Assembly (NCBI RefSeq): GCF_000761485.1
Contig: NZ_JPMX01000028.1
Location: forward strand, 1-64,000
From: Modestobacter caceresii
Lineage (GTDB): Bacteria > Actinomycetota > Actinomycetes > Mycobacteriales > Geodermatophilaceae
DNA length: 64,000 nucleotides
Direction: 5' to 3'
The notes beneath the pieces were generated by a model. It made no database searches. It was not told the DNA's origin and saw only the letters and a program-made list of their open reading frames with translations. The translations under genes and the position numbers were made by a program. How positions within the stretch are numbered: position 1 is the first letter of the stretch; each line of letters begins with the position of its first letter. Below, piece after piece: positions 31,035 through 40,681 of the stretch.

Positions 31035-32675
31035 ATGGCGGACCTCTTCGACGGCTACCCGCTCGGGCAGCAGTGGGACGAGATGTTCGCGGCCCCCGGC
31101 CAGCCCCGCGCCCCCTACACCGGCCTGTTCAGCTCGCTGCAGCCGATGTCGGGGGAGGAGCTGGCCGCCCGGGCCGACGTCCTCTCGCAGACCTACCGCG
31201 ACGCCGGGGTGACCTTCGCGCACGCCGGTGAGGAACAGCCCTTCCCGCTGGACATCGTGCCCCGGGTCATCGGCCACCAGGAGTGGTCGGTGATCGAGCG
31301 TGGGGTGGCCCAGCGGGTGTGGGCGCTGGAGGCGTTCCTGGCCGACGTCTACGGCGCCGGTGAGGTCTTCGCCGACCGGATCGTGCCGCGCTCCGTGGTG
31401 ACCACCAGTGCGCACTTCCACCGGGCCGCGCACGGGCTGGTGCCGCCCAACGGCGTCCGGGTGCACGTCAGCGGCATCGACCTGGTGCGCGACGAGGCCG
31501 GCGACTTCCGGGTGCTGGAGGACAACCTCCGCTCGCCGTCGGGCGTCAGCTACGTGATCACCAACCGGGCGGCGATGACCTCGGTGCTGCCGGAGCTGTT
31601 CGGTGACCACCGGGTGCAGCCGGTCGCGGAGTACCCGGGCCGGCTGCTCGCCGCGTTGAAGGCCTCGGCACCGGCCGGCGTCAGCGACCCCACGGTCGTG
31701 CTGCTCACCCCCGGCGTCTACAACTCCGCCTACTTCGAGCACGCGCTGCTGGCCCGGCAGATGGGCGTGGAGCTGGTCGAGGGCCGGGACCTGGTGTGCT
31801 CCGGCGGCCAGGTCAGCATGCGGACGACGGACGGCCAGCAGCGGGTCGACGTCATCTACCGCCGGATCGACGACGAGTTCCTCGACCCGGTCCACTTCCG
31901 CTCCGACTCGGTGATCGGCTGCGCCGGCGTGCTCAACGCCGCCCGCGCCGGCCGGGTGACCATCGCCAACGCGGTGGGCAACGGCGTCGCCGACGACAAG
32001 CTGCTCTACACCTGGGTGCCCGACCTCATCCGGTACTACCTGGGCGAGGAGCCGGTGCTCGCCAACGCCGAGACCCACCGGCTCGATGAGCCCGACACCG
32101 TCGAGTGGGTGCTCGCCTCGCTCGACCAGCTGGTGCTCAAGCCGGTCGACGGCTCGGGAGGCAAGGGCATCGTGATCGGGCCGCGGGCGGACGAGCGGAC
32201 GCTGGAGGAGCTGGCGGTCAAGGTGCGCAGCAGCCCGCGGGACTGGATCGCGCAGGCGCCGATCGGCCTCTCGACGTCCCCGACGCTGATCAACGGCCGG
32301 ATCGCCCCGCGGCACGTCGACCTGCGGCCGTTCGCGGTCAACGACGGCACCGACGTCTGGGTGCTGCCCGGCGGGCTGACCCGGGTGGCGCTGCCCGAGG
32401 GCGAGCTGGTGGTCAACTCCAGCCAGGGCGGCGGCTCGAAGGACACCTGGGTGATCAGCGCGCCGCGCCCCGCGGTCGAGCCGGCACCCGAGCACGACGT
32501 CACCCGGATCGAGTTCACCACCGAGGACCTGCCGGTCGAGCCGCCGGCCCAGGACCCGGGCCCGCCCAACGACAACGCCCTCGCCCAGTCCCAGCAACAG
32601 CAGCAAGCCACCACCACCAAAATGGCCATTTTGGTGGAACGGGACGGCGGGGGACGGGGGAGTGCGCCGTGCTGA
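31035..32675 (+). CDS. Circularly permuted type 2 ATP-grasp protein
   Basis: The 546-residue protein matches the circularly permuted ATP-grasp family (old DUF404/DUF407). Landmarks are IGHQEWSVIERGVAQRVWAL, the DEAGDFRVLEDNLRSPSGVS block, LKPVDGSGGKGIVIGPRADE with the Gly-rich nucleotide loop, SSPRDWIAQAPIGLST and VDLRPFAVNDG. It is a predicted ATP-dependent carboxylate-amine ligase. With alpha-E and transglutaminase proteins it forms a widespread but poorly understood operon thought to make or modify a peptide. The last 35 residues (QSQQQQQATTTK onward) are low-complexity. That segment is encoded across a perfect 24-nt palindrome. Confidence 0.88.
   Translation: MADLFDGYPLGQQWDEMFAAPGQPRAPYTGLFSSLQPMSGEELAARADVLSQTYRDAGVTFAHAGEEQPFPLDIVPRVIGHQEWSVIERGVAQRVWALEAFLADVYGAGEVFADRIVPRSVVTTSAHFHRAAHGLVPPNGVRVHVSGIDLVRDEAGDFRVLEDNLRSPSGVSYVITNRAAMTSVLPELFGDHRVQPVAEYPGRLLAALKASAPAGVSDPTVVLLTPGVYNSAYFEHALLARQMGVELVEGRDLVCSGGQVSMRTTDGQQRVDVIYRRIDDEFLDPVHFRSDSVIGCAGVLNAARAGRVTIANAVGNGVADDKLLYTWVPDLIRYYLGEEPVLANAETHRLDEPDTVEWVLASLDQLVLKPVDGSGGKGIVIGPRADERTLEELAVKVRSSPRDWIAQAPIGLSTSPTLINGRIAPRHVDLRPFAVNDGTDVWVLPGGLTRVALPEGELVVNSSQGGGSKDTWVISAPRPAVEPAPEHDVTRIEFTTEDLPVEPPAQDPGPPNDNALAQSQQQQQATTTKMAILVERDGGGRGSAPC
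32614..32637. repeat. Perfect 24-nt palindrome with AATGGCCATT core inside a reading frame
   Basis: The palindrome reads CCACCAAAATGG and its exact complement. It lies near the 3' end of the ATP-grasp gene, 32 nt before the alpha-E start. The same core forms the terminator at 7662-7714. It may act as a partial terminator or mRNA-stability hairpin inside the operon. Confidence 0.7.
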
Positions 32676-33619
32676 GTCGGATCGCGGAGTCGCTGTTCTG
32701 GATCGGGCGCTACGTCGAGCGCGCCGACGACACCGCCCGGATCCTCGACGTGCACACCCAGCGGCTGGTCGAGGACCCGTGGATCGACGAGCAGCGGGCC
32801 TGCGCCAACCTGCTGGCGCTGATGGGTGCGCCCTGCCCGCCCGAGGAGGCCGACACCGAGCGGGTGCTGGCCACCCTGGCCTTCGACCGGGCCAGCCCGA
32901 GCTCCATCACCGGAGCGCTGTCGGCCGCCCGGGAGAACGCCCGCGGCGCGCGTGAGGTGCTGTCGGCGGAGATCTGGGAGTCGCTCAACGTCACCCACAA
33001 CGCGCTGCCGCAGCAGCGCACGATGGCCCGCCGGTACGGCCCGCACTCGCTGTTCCGGTTCGTCCGGGAGCGGTCGGCGATGGTCTTCGGCCTCGCCGAC
33101 GCCACGATGAGCCGCGACGAGGGCTGGCTGTTCCTGATCCTGGGGCGGTCGCTGGAGCGGGTCGACATGACCGCCCGGATGCTCTCGACCCGGGTGCTGG
33201 CCGGTGACGCCGCGCCGTCCTGGACCCTCGTGCTGCGCTCGACCGGCGCCTACGAGCCCTACCTGCGCACCTACCGCGGCGCGGTCAACTCCAGCCGGGC
33301 CGCGGAGTTCCTGCTGCTGGACCGGCTCTTCCCGCGCTCGGTGTTCGCCTCGCTGGAGCGGGCGGAGGGGTGCCTGGCCGAGCTGGAGCGGGCCAACGTG
33401 CGCGAGGGTCACCGGATCGGCGTCGCCGGTGAGGCGCACCGGATCGTCGGCCGGGCCCGGACGATGCTGGAGTTCATGCAGACCGACGAGATCCTGGCGC
33501 GGCTGCCGGCCCGGCTGGACGAGCTGCAGCGCACCTGCTCAGCCGCCAGCGAGGCGGTCACCAACCGGTTCTTCACCGAGCAGGCGCCCCAGGTCTGGGT
33601 GCCGGAAGGCGCAGGGTGA
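32669..33619 (+). CDS. Alpha-E domain-containing protein
   Basis: The 316-residue, mostly helical protein opens MLSRIAESLFWIGRYVERAD, the hallmark of the alpha-E (DUF403) family. Further conserved parts are ARENARGAREVLSAEIWESL and FLILGRSLERVDMTARML. It contains no known catalytic motif. Alpha-E proteins accompany circularly permuted ATP-grasp enzymes and are thought to be scaffolds or substrate-binding partners. GTG 32669 overlaps the previous gene by 7 nt, and its own stop overlaps the next gene by 4 nt (GTGA). Confidence 0.9.
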   Translation: MLSRIAESLFWIGRYVERADDTARILDVHTQRLVEDPWIDEQRACANLLALMGAPCPPEEADTERVLATLAFDRASPSSITGALSAARENARGAREVLSAEIWESLNVTHNALPQQRTMARRYGPHSLFRFVRERSAMVFGLADATMSRDEGWLFLILGRSLERVDMTARMLSTRVLAGDAAPSWTLVLRSTGAYEPYLRTYRGAVNSSRAAEFLLLDRLFPRSVFASLERAEGCLAELERANVREGHRIGVAGEAHRIVGRARTMLEFMQTDEILARLPARLDELQRTCSAASEAVTNRFFTEQAPQVWVPEGAG

Positions 33620-34530
33620 GCGCGGTGCCGCAGTCCCAGTCGCAGTCGCAGTCGCAGGTCCAGTCCGGCCCGGCGCGGGTGCCCAGCGACCGCTGGCGGC
33701 TGCAGGTCGTGCACCGCAGTTCCTTCCGCTACGGCGGGCCGGTCCGCTCCTCCTACAACGAGGCCCGGATGACCCCGGAGAACAGCAGCCGGCAGACCAC
33801 GCTGCGCTCCCGGGTGGAGATCGAGCCGACCGCCACGGTGCACGCCTACCGCGACTACTGGGGGTCGACGGTCACCGCCTTCGACACCCACGGTCCGCAC
33901 ACCGAGCTCGTCGTGCAGGCCACCTCGGAGGTGGAGGCCGGCCCGGAGCCGCACGTCCCGGACCCGGTGGACTGGGCCGACCTGGCCGTCCCCGACCTGC
34001 AGGACCGGTTCGGGGAGATGCTCCGGCCGACACCGCTGACCGCGATGGACGACCCGGTGGTCGCCGAGGTGCGGGCCGTCCTCCGGGACGCCGACCCGCG
34101 GGAGGCCGGGCACCTGGTCTGCGGCTTCGTGCACGAGCACATGGCGTACCTGACCGGTTCGACCAACGTGAAGACCAACGCGATGCAGGCGTGGACGCAC
34201 CGCAAGGGCGTCTGCCAGGACATCTCGCACGTCTCCGTCGGGCTGCTCCGCGCCCTGGGGCTGCCCGCCCGGTACGTCTCCGGGTACCTGCACCCGGAGC
34301 CCGCGGCGGCGATCGGGCAGACGGTCACCGGCGAGAGCCACGCCTGGGTGGAGTGGTGGGACGGCGGGTGGTCCGGCTTCGACCCGACGAACTCCGTGGA
34401 GGTCGGGCCCCGGCACGTGACCCTGGCTCGAGGTCGCGACTACTCCGACGTCCCGCCGCTCAAGGGCATCTTCTCCGGCCCCCGGAGCGAGGGCTCGAGC
34501 GTGACCGTGGAGGTCACCCGCCTCGCCTGA
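33616..34530 (+). CDS. Transglutaminase-like protease family protein
   Basis: The 304-residue protein has a Bact_transglu_N domain (VVHRSSFRYGGPVRSSYNEA, about 32-110) and a transglutaminase-like core. The catalytic triad is visible: Cys in HRKGVCQDISH, His in GESHAWVEWW, and Asp in GFDPTNSVEV. There is no signal peptide. The first 20 residues are a Ser-Gln repeat (QSQSQSQSQVQ) encoded by repeated CAGTCG codons, a likely slippage-prone stretch. In this operon family it is predicted to cut or cross-link a peptide made by the ATP-grasp enzyme. Confidence 0.9.
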   Translation: MSAVPQSQSQSQSQVQSGPARVPSDRWRLQVVHRSSFRYGGPVRSSYNEARMTPENSSRQTTLRSRVEIEPTATVHAYRDYWGSTVTAFDTHGPHTELVVQATSEVEAGPEPHVPDPVDWADLAVPDLQDRFGEMLRPTPLTAMDDPVVAEVRAVLRDADPREAGHLVCGFVHEHMAYLTGSTNVKTNAMQAWTHRKGVCQDISHVSVGLLRALGLPARYVSGYLHPEPAAAIGQTVTGESHAWVEWWDGGWSGFDPTNSVEVGPRHVTLARGRDYSDVPPLKGIFSGPRSEGSSVTVEVTRLA

Positions 34531-34599
34531 GCGGGCGGCGATGAGTTCTGCGGTCGGGGGCGGTCCCTCCTGACAGCGACCACGTCAGAGGAGGCTCCC

Positions 34600-35244
34600 G
34601 TGCAACAGCTGCTCAGGGTCCACAACGTCATGCTCTCCAGCGACGGTTTCGGTGCGGGGGAGGGTCAGAGCCTGGAGCGGCCGTTCGGCCACGCCGACCC
34701 GGCGGTGCTGGGCGCCTGGGCGTTCGCCACCGCGAGCTGGCCCAACCGCACCGAGCCCGGCGGCACCCGCGGCCTGGACGACCACTTCATGCGTGAGTTC
34801 GGGCGCAACATCGGCGCCGAGATCATGGGCCGGAACAAGTTCGGGCCCCAGCGCGGACCGTGGCGCGACCACGAGTGGCAGGGCTGGTGGGGGGACGAGC
34901 CCCCGTTCCACACGCCGGTGTTCGTGCTGACCCACCACGAGCGGCCCTCGTTCTCGCTGTCGGACACGACGTTCCACTTCGTCAGCGGTGCACCGGCCAC
35001 GGTCCTCGAGCAGGCGAAGGAGGCGGCCGACGGTCGCGACGTCCGGCTCGGCGGGGGAGCCGCCACCATCCGGCAGTTCCTGGACGCCGACCTGGTCGAC
35101 ACCGTGCACGTGGCAGTGGCACCGGTCGAGCTCGGCGCCGGGTCGCGGCTGTGGACGTCGCCCGATGAGCTGCTCGACCGGTTCCACCACGAGGTCGTCC
35201 CCAGCCCGAGCGGGGTGACCCACCACCTGTTCTGGCGGCGCTGA
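34600..35244 (+). CDS. Dihydrofolate reductase family protein (RibD C-terminal-like)
   Basis: The 214-residue protein has the DHFR-like fold of the RibD_C family: VHNVMLSSDGFGAG at the N-terminus, IGAEIMGRNKFG, PVFVLTHHERPSF, VRLGGGAATIRQFLDADLVD and a closing LGAGSRLW. These proteins bind NADPH; some are pyrimidine reductases but most actinobacterial single-domain members are untested. GTG 34600 follows AGAGGAGG by 5 nt. It has its own ribosome-binding site 69 nt after the transglutaminase gene and probably is not part of that pathway. Confidence 0.85.
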   Translation: MQQLLRVHNVMLSSDGFGAGEGQSLERPFGHADPAVLGAWAFATASWPNRTEPGGTRGLDDHFMREFGRNIGAEIMGRNKFGPQRGPWRDHEWQGWWGDEPPFHTPVFVLTHHERPSFSLSDTTFHFVSGAPATVLEQAKEAADGRDVRLGGGAATIRQFLDADLVDTVHVAVAPVELGAGSRLWTSPDELLDRFHHEVVPSPSGVTHHLFWRR

Positions 35245-35304
35245 GGACCCGACGAGCGCGGGCTGGCGGGAGCGGGCCCGACGGACCTGGGATGCTGGGC
35301 GGTG

Positions 35305-37122
<1,818 letters not shown>

Positions 37123-37127
37123 GCAGT

Positions 37128-37202
37128 GATCGGCGCGCTGCTCGAGTCGCCGGGTCCGGCTGCGCCCAGGAGGATGGGGCGCAACGTTCGAACGCGCCGA
37201 TC
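37128..37202 (+). promoter_or_regulatory. Structured leader candidate before the Mrp operon
   Basis: A 75-nt segment is closed by a perfect 10-bp stem (GATCGGCGCG with CGCGCCGATC). Inside are a short hairpin (GCCG-GGTC-CGGC) and a 7-bp hairpin (TGCGCCC with GGGCGCA), which gives a multi-branch shape. It begins 5 nt after the ABC-F stop codon and ends 51 nt before mrpA. It could be a terminator for the upstream gene, a regulatory leader for mrp, or both. Confidence 0.45.
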
Positions 37203-37253
37203 GGGGGTGCGTGTCTCCGCCCGCCCGCCCGATGACCACCGAAAGGGACCCTT

Positions 37254-40142
37254 TTGGGCCTGCTGCTCCTGCTCCACCTCGTCGCCGCGCTGGCAGCTCC
37301 GCTGCTCGTGCGGTGGTGGGGCCGGCAGGCGTTCCTGGCGCTCGCCCTGGTGCCGGGTGCCGCCTTCGGCTGGGTGCTCACCCGGCTGGGCACCGTCGTC
37401 GGTGGGGGAGAGGTCCGCGAGACGCTCTCCTGGATCCCGGCGCTGGACCTGCAGATCGCCCTGCGGCTGGACGCGCTGGCGCTGACCTTCGCTGCGCTGG
37501 TCACCGGCGTCGGTGCGCTGGTGCTGGTCTACTGCGCGCGCTACTTCGAGCCCGACGACGAGGGGGTCGGCCGGTTCGCAGGCGTCATGACCGCCTTCGC
37601 CGGGTCGATGCTCGGCCTGGTGCTGGCCGACGACGTGCTGGTGCTCTACGTCTTCTGGGAGCTCACCACCGTCTTCTCGTTCCTGCTGATCGGCGGCTCG
37701 GGGGCCAAGCTCGCCGGGCGGCGGGCAGCCAGCCAGGCGCTGCTGCTCACCACCGCCGGCGGGCTGGCGATGCTGGTCGGGCTGCTGATGATCTCCGCGG
37801 CCAGCGGCAGCCGGCTGCTGTCGGAGATCGTCGCCGACCCGGGCAGCGGCCCGGTGATGGTGGCCGGCACGATGCTCGTCCTGGCCGGCGCGGTCACCAA
37901 GTCGGCGATGGTGCCCTTCCACTTCTGGCTGCCGGCGGCGATGGAGGCCCCGACCCCGGTCAGCGCCTACCTGCACGCCGCGGCGATGGTGAAGGCCGGC
38001 ATCTACCTGGTCGCCCGGCTGGCCCCCGGCCTGGCCGACGTCCCCGGCTGGCGACCGGTCGTGCTGGGGCTCGGCGTGGCCACCATGCTGATCGGCGGCT
38101 GGCGCTCGCTGCGGCAGAACGACCTGAAGCTGCTGCTGGCCTTCAGCACCGTCAGCCAGCTGGGCTTCCTGATCACCATGGTCGGCGCCGGCAGCCAGGA
38201 GCTGGCCGCGGCCGGCCTGGCGATGACAATCGCGCACGCGCTGAGCAAGTCGACGCTGTTCCTCTCCGTCGGCGTGATCGACCACGCGACCGGGGTCCGC
38301 GACCTGCGCCTGCTCTCCGGCCTCGGACGGCGGATGCCCGCCCTCGCCGTCATCTCCACGCTGGCCGCCGCCAGCCTCGTCGGGCTGCCGCCGTTCCTGG
38401 GCTTCGTGGGCAAGGAGGCGGCGTTCACCGCGCTGTGGGACGGCGGCCTGCCCGACCGGGTCAGCGCCGTCGTCGTCCTGGTGGGCCTGGTGCTGGGGTC
38501 GGTGTTCACCGCCGCGTACTGCGCCCGGTACCTGTGGGGGGCGTTCGCGCGGAAGCCGGATCTGCCGGACTCCGCCCCGGAGGAGCTGGAGCACCACCCC
38601 GGCCCGCTGTTCCTCGCGGCGCCGGCCGTCCTCGCGCTCGCCGGCCTCGCCGCCGGCCCGGCCAGCCCGTTGCTGGACCACCTGGTGGTCGTGTACGCCG
38701 AGACCCTGCCGTTGATCGCCCCGGAGGCCGAGCACCTGGCGCTCTGGCACGGCCTGCAGCCGGCCCTCGCGCTGTCGGCGGTCACCCTGCTCGGTGGCGC
38801 CGCGCTGTTCGCCCTCCGGTCACCGTTCCACCGGCTGCAGCGCCGGCTCGCCGTGGGAGCCTCCGCCGACGAGGGCTACTGGAACGTCCTGCAGGGCCTG
38901 GACCGGATCGCCGTCCTGGTGACCGGGACGACGCAGCGCGGGTCGCTGCCGGCCTACCTGGGCACCATCCTCGTCGTCGTCCTGGCGCTGCCGGGCTCGA
39001 TCCTGCTCTTCCGGGCGCCCTGGCCGCAGGAGTGGCGCGCCTGGGACACGCCCCTGCAGGCGCTGGTCGGTGCGGTGGTGGTGATCGCCGCAGTCGTCGC
39101 GGTGCCGATCCGGCAGCGGCTGTCCGCGGTGCTGGTGGTGGGCGTGACCGGCTACGGCCTGGCCCTGCTCTTCGTCCTGCACGGTGCCCCGGACCTGGCA
39201 CTGACCCAGTTCCTGGTCGAGACGCTGAGCCTGGTGGTCTTCGTGCTCGTGCTCCGCCGGCTCCCCGAGGACATCAGCGAGCGACACCGCCCCGCCGAGC
39301 GCACCGGCCGGGCCCTGCTGGCGGTCTGTGTCGGTGTGCTGATGGCCGGTGTCGGCGCCGCGGCGCTGAGCGCGCGCACGGCCACCCCGGTCTCCACCGA
39401 CATCCCGGAGCTCGCACTGGAGGAGGGGCACGGGGAGAACGTCGTCAACGTCATCCTGGTCGACATCCGCGCCTGGGACACCCTCGGCGAGCTCTCGGTG
39501 CTGGTCGTGGCGGCCACCGGCGTGGCCAGCCTGGTCTTCCTCCGCAGCCGGACCGGCGCGGTCGACCGGCCGGGGGACGAGCACACGACCGGCGACGACC
39601 CGACCGCGGCCCGGCGGGCGCCGAAGAGCCGCTGGCTCTCGGCGTCCTCCACCCTCGCGCCCCAGCGACGTTCGGTGGTGCTCGAGGTGGCCACCCGCTT
39701 CCTGTTCCACCCGATCGTGGTGTTCTCGCTCTTCCTGCTGTTCTCCGGGCACAACCAGCCCGGCGGCGGGTTCGCCGGGGGACTGGTGGCCGGGCTGGCC
39801 CTGGTGCTCCGCTACCTGGCCGGTGGGCGCTACGAGCTCGGCGAGGCGGCCCGCGTGTCGCCGGGCCTGCTGCTCGGCGGCGGTCTGCTGGTGGCCGGCG
39901 GCACCGGGCTGGCCGGCCTGCTGCTGGGTGACGCGGTGCTGGAGTCCGCCTACCTGGAGACCGACGTGGCGGTGCTCGGCCACGTGAGCCTGCCCACCGC
40001 GCTGTTCTTCGACATCGGCGTCTACCTCATCGTCGTCGGCCTGGTCCTGGACGTGCTGCGCAGCCTGGGCGCCGAGCAGGACCGGCAGGAGGACGAGCAG
40101 GACCCGAGCGAGACCGCTCCTGAGGAGGTGATCGCCCGATGA
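37254..40142 (+). CDS. mrpA: Mrp/Mnh Na+/H+ antiporter subunit A fused to subunit B
   Basis: The 962-residue membrane protein contains a MrpA part homologous to NuoL (about 1-780): YFEPDDEGVGRFAGVMTAFA, LVLYVFWELTTVFSFLLIG, the antiporter-type GAVTKSAMVPFHFWLP and TVSQLGFLITMVGA, plus the MrpA-specific GAPDLALTQFLVETLSLVVF. From about 800 it carries a complete MrpB domain (FLFHPIVVFSLFLLFSGHNQ, PGGGFAGGLVAGLAL, FDIGVYLIVVGLVLD). The complex exchanges Na+ for protons. The start is TTG 37254, after an AAAGGGA motif that is part of a small palindrome (AAAGGGACCCTTT). It overlaps mrpC by 4 nt. Confidence 0.92.
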   Translation: MGLLLLLHLVAALAAPLLVRWWGRQAFLALALVPGAAFGWVLTRLGTVVGGGEVRETLSWIPALDLQIALRLDALALTFAALVTGVGALVLVYCARYFEPDDEGVGRFAGVMTAFAGSMLGLVLADDVLVLYVFWELTTVFSFLLIGGSGAKLAGRRAASQALLLTTAGGLAMLVGLLMISAASGSRLLSEIVADPGSGPVMVAGTMLVLAGAVTKSAMVPFHFWLPAAMEAPTPVSAYLHAAAMVKAGIYLVARLAPGLADVPGWRPVVLGLGVATMLIGGWRSLRQNDLKLLLAFSTVSQLGFLITMVGAGSQELAAAGLAMTIAHALSKSTLFLSVGVIDHATGVRDLRLLSGLGRRMPALAVISTLAAASLVGLPPFLGFVGKEAAFTALWDGGLPDRVSAVVVLVGLVLGSVFTAAYCARYLWGAFARKPDLPDSAPEELEHHPGPLFLAAPAVLALAGLAAGPASPLLDHLVVVYAETLPLIAPEAEHLALWHGLQPALALSAVTLLGGAALFALRSPFHRLQRRLAVGASADEGYWNVLQGLDRIAVLVTGTTQRGSLPAYLGTILVVVLALPGSILLFRAPWPQEWRAWDTPLQALVGAVVVIAAVVAVPIRQRLSAVLVVGVTGYGLALLFVLHGAPDLALTQFLVETLSLVVFVLVLRRLPEDISERHRPAERTGRALLAVCVGVLMAGVGAAALSARTATPVSTDIPELALEEGHGENVVNVILVDIRAWDTLGELSVLVVAATGVASLVFLRSRTGAVDRPGDEHTTGDDPTAARRAPKSRWLSASSTLAPQRRSVVLEVATRFLFHPIVVFSLFLLFSGHNQPGGGFAGGLVAGLALVLRYLAGGRYELGEAARVSPGLLLGGGLLVAGGTGLAGLLLGDAVLESAYLETDVAVLGHVSLPTALFFDIGVYLIVVGLVLDVLRSLGAEQDRQEDEQDPSETAPEEVIAR

Positions 40143-40681
40143 CGCCCACCATCGTGCTCCCGGTCGTGATCGGTGGCCTCTACGCGGCAGGCGTCTACCT
40201 GCTGCTGGACCGCAGCCTGACCCGGGTGATCCTGGGCTTCATCCTGCTCGGCAACGCGACGAACCTGCTGCTGCTGTCCGCCAGCGGCCCGGCCGGGCTG
40301 TCCCCGATCTTCGGGTACGCCGAGGCCGAGGAGATGAGCGACCCGCTGCCGCAGGCCCTGGTGCTCACCGCGATCGTGATCACCTTCGGGGTCACCGCGT
40401 TCCTGCTGGCGATGGTGCACCGGTCCTGGCGACTGGTCCGGCAGGAGGTCATCGAGATCGACGAGGAGGACCGGCGGGTCGCTGCCCGGAAGGGCACGGA
40501 CGCCGACGACATGGACCCCGACGACATCGAGCCCGGCCGGCTCGCGCCGCAGGACCGTCCGGCCGGGAAGGGGAACACCCTGCACTCCGACGTCGACGTC
40601 GAGGAGCAGCTGGCGCACCGGTACGGCGAGTTCGCCTCCGACGACGTCACGCTCCCACCGACCCGGCGGGGCGAGCAGTGA
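40139..40681 (+). CDS. mrpC: Mrp/Mnh antiporter subunit C
   Basis: The 180-residue protein is NuoK-like with three membrane helices: VIGGLYAAGVYLLLDRSLTR, VILGFILLGNATNLLLLSAS and ALVLTAIVITFGVTAFLLAM. The DPLPQALVLTAIVI motif, containing the conserved Pro-Gln, is diagnostic of MrpC/MnhC. A hydrophilic, acid-rich tail of about 70 residues (from RQEVIEIDEEDRR) extends beyond the normal length. Both ends overlap neighbours by 4 nt (ATGA, GTGA). Confidence 0.92.
   Translation: MTPTIVLPVVIGGLYAAGVYLLLDRSLTRVILGFILLGNATNLLLLSASGPAGLSPIFGYAEAEEMSDPLPQALVLTAIVITFGVTAFLLAMVHRSWRLVRQEVIEIDEEDRRVAARKGTDADDMDPDDIEPGRLAPQDRPAGKGNTLHSDVDVEEQLAHRYGEFASDDVTLPPTRRGEQ

Noticed and set aside
37128-37202. tRNA-like 75-nt fold before mrpA
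   Set aside because: The length and TTCGAA suggested a tRNA, but there is no proper T-arm, anticodon arm or 7-bp acceptor stem in register. Kept as a structured leader only.
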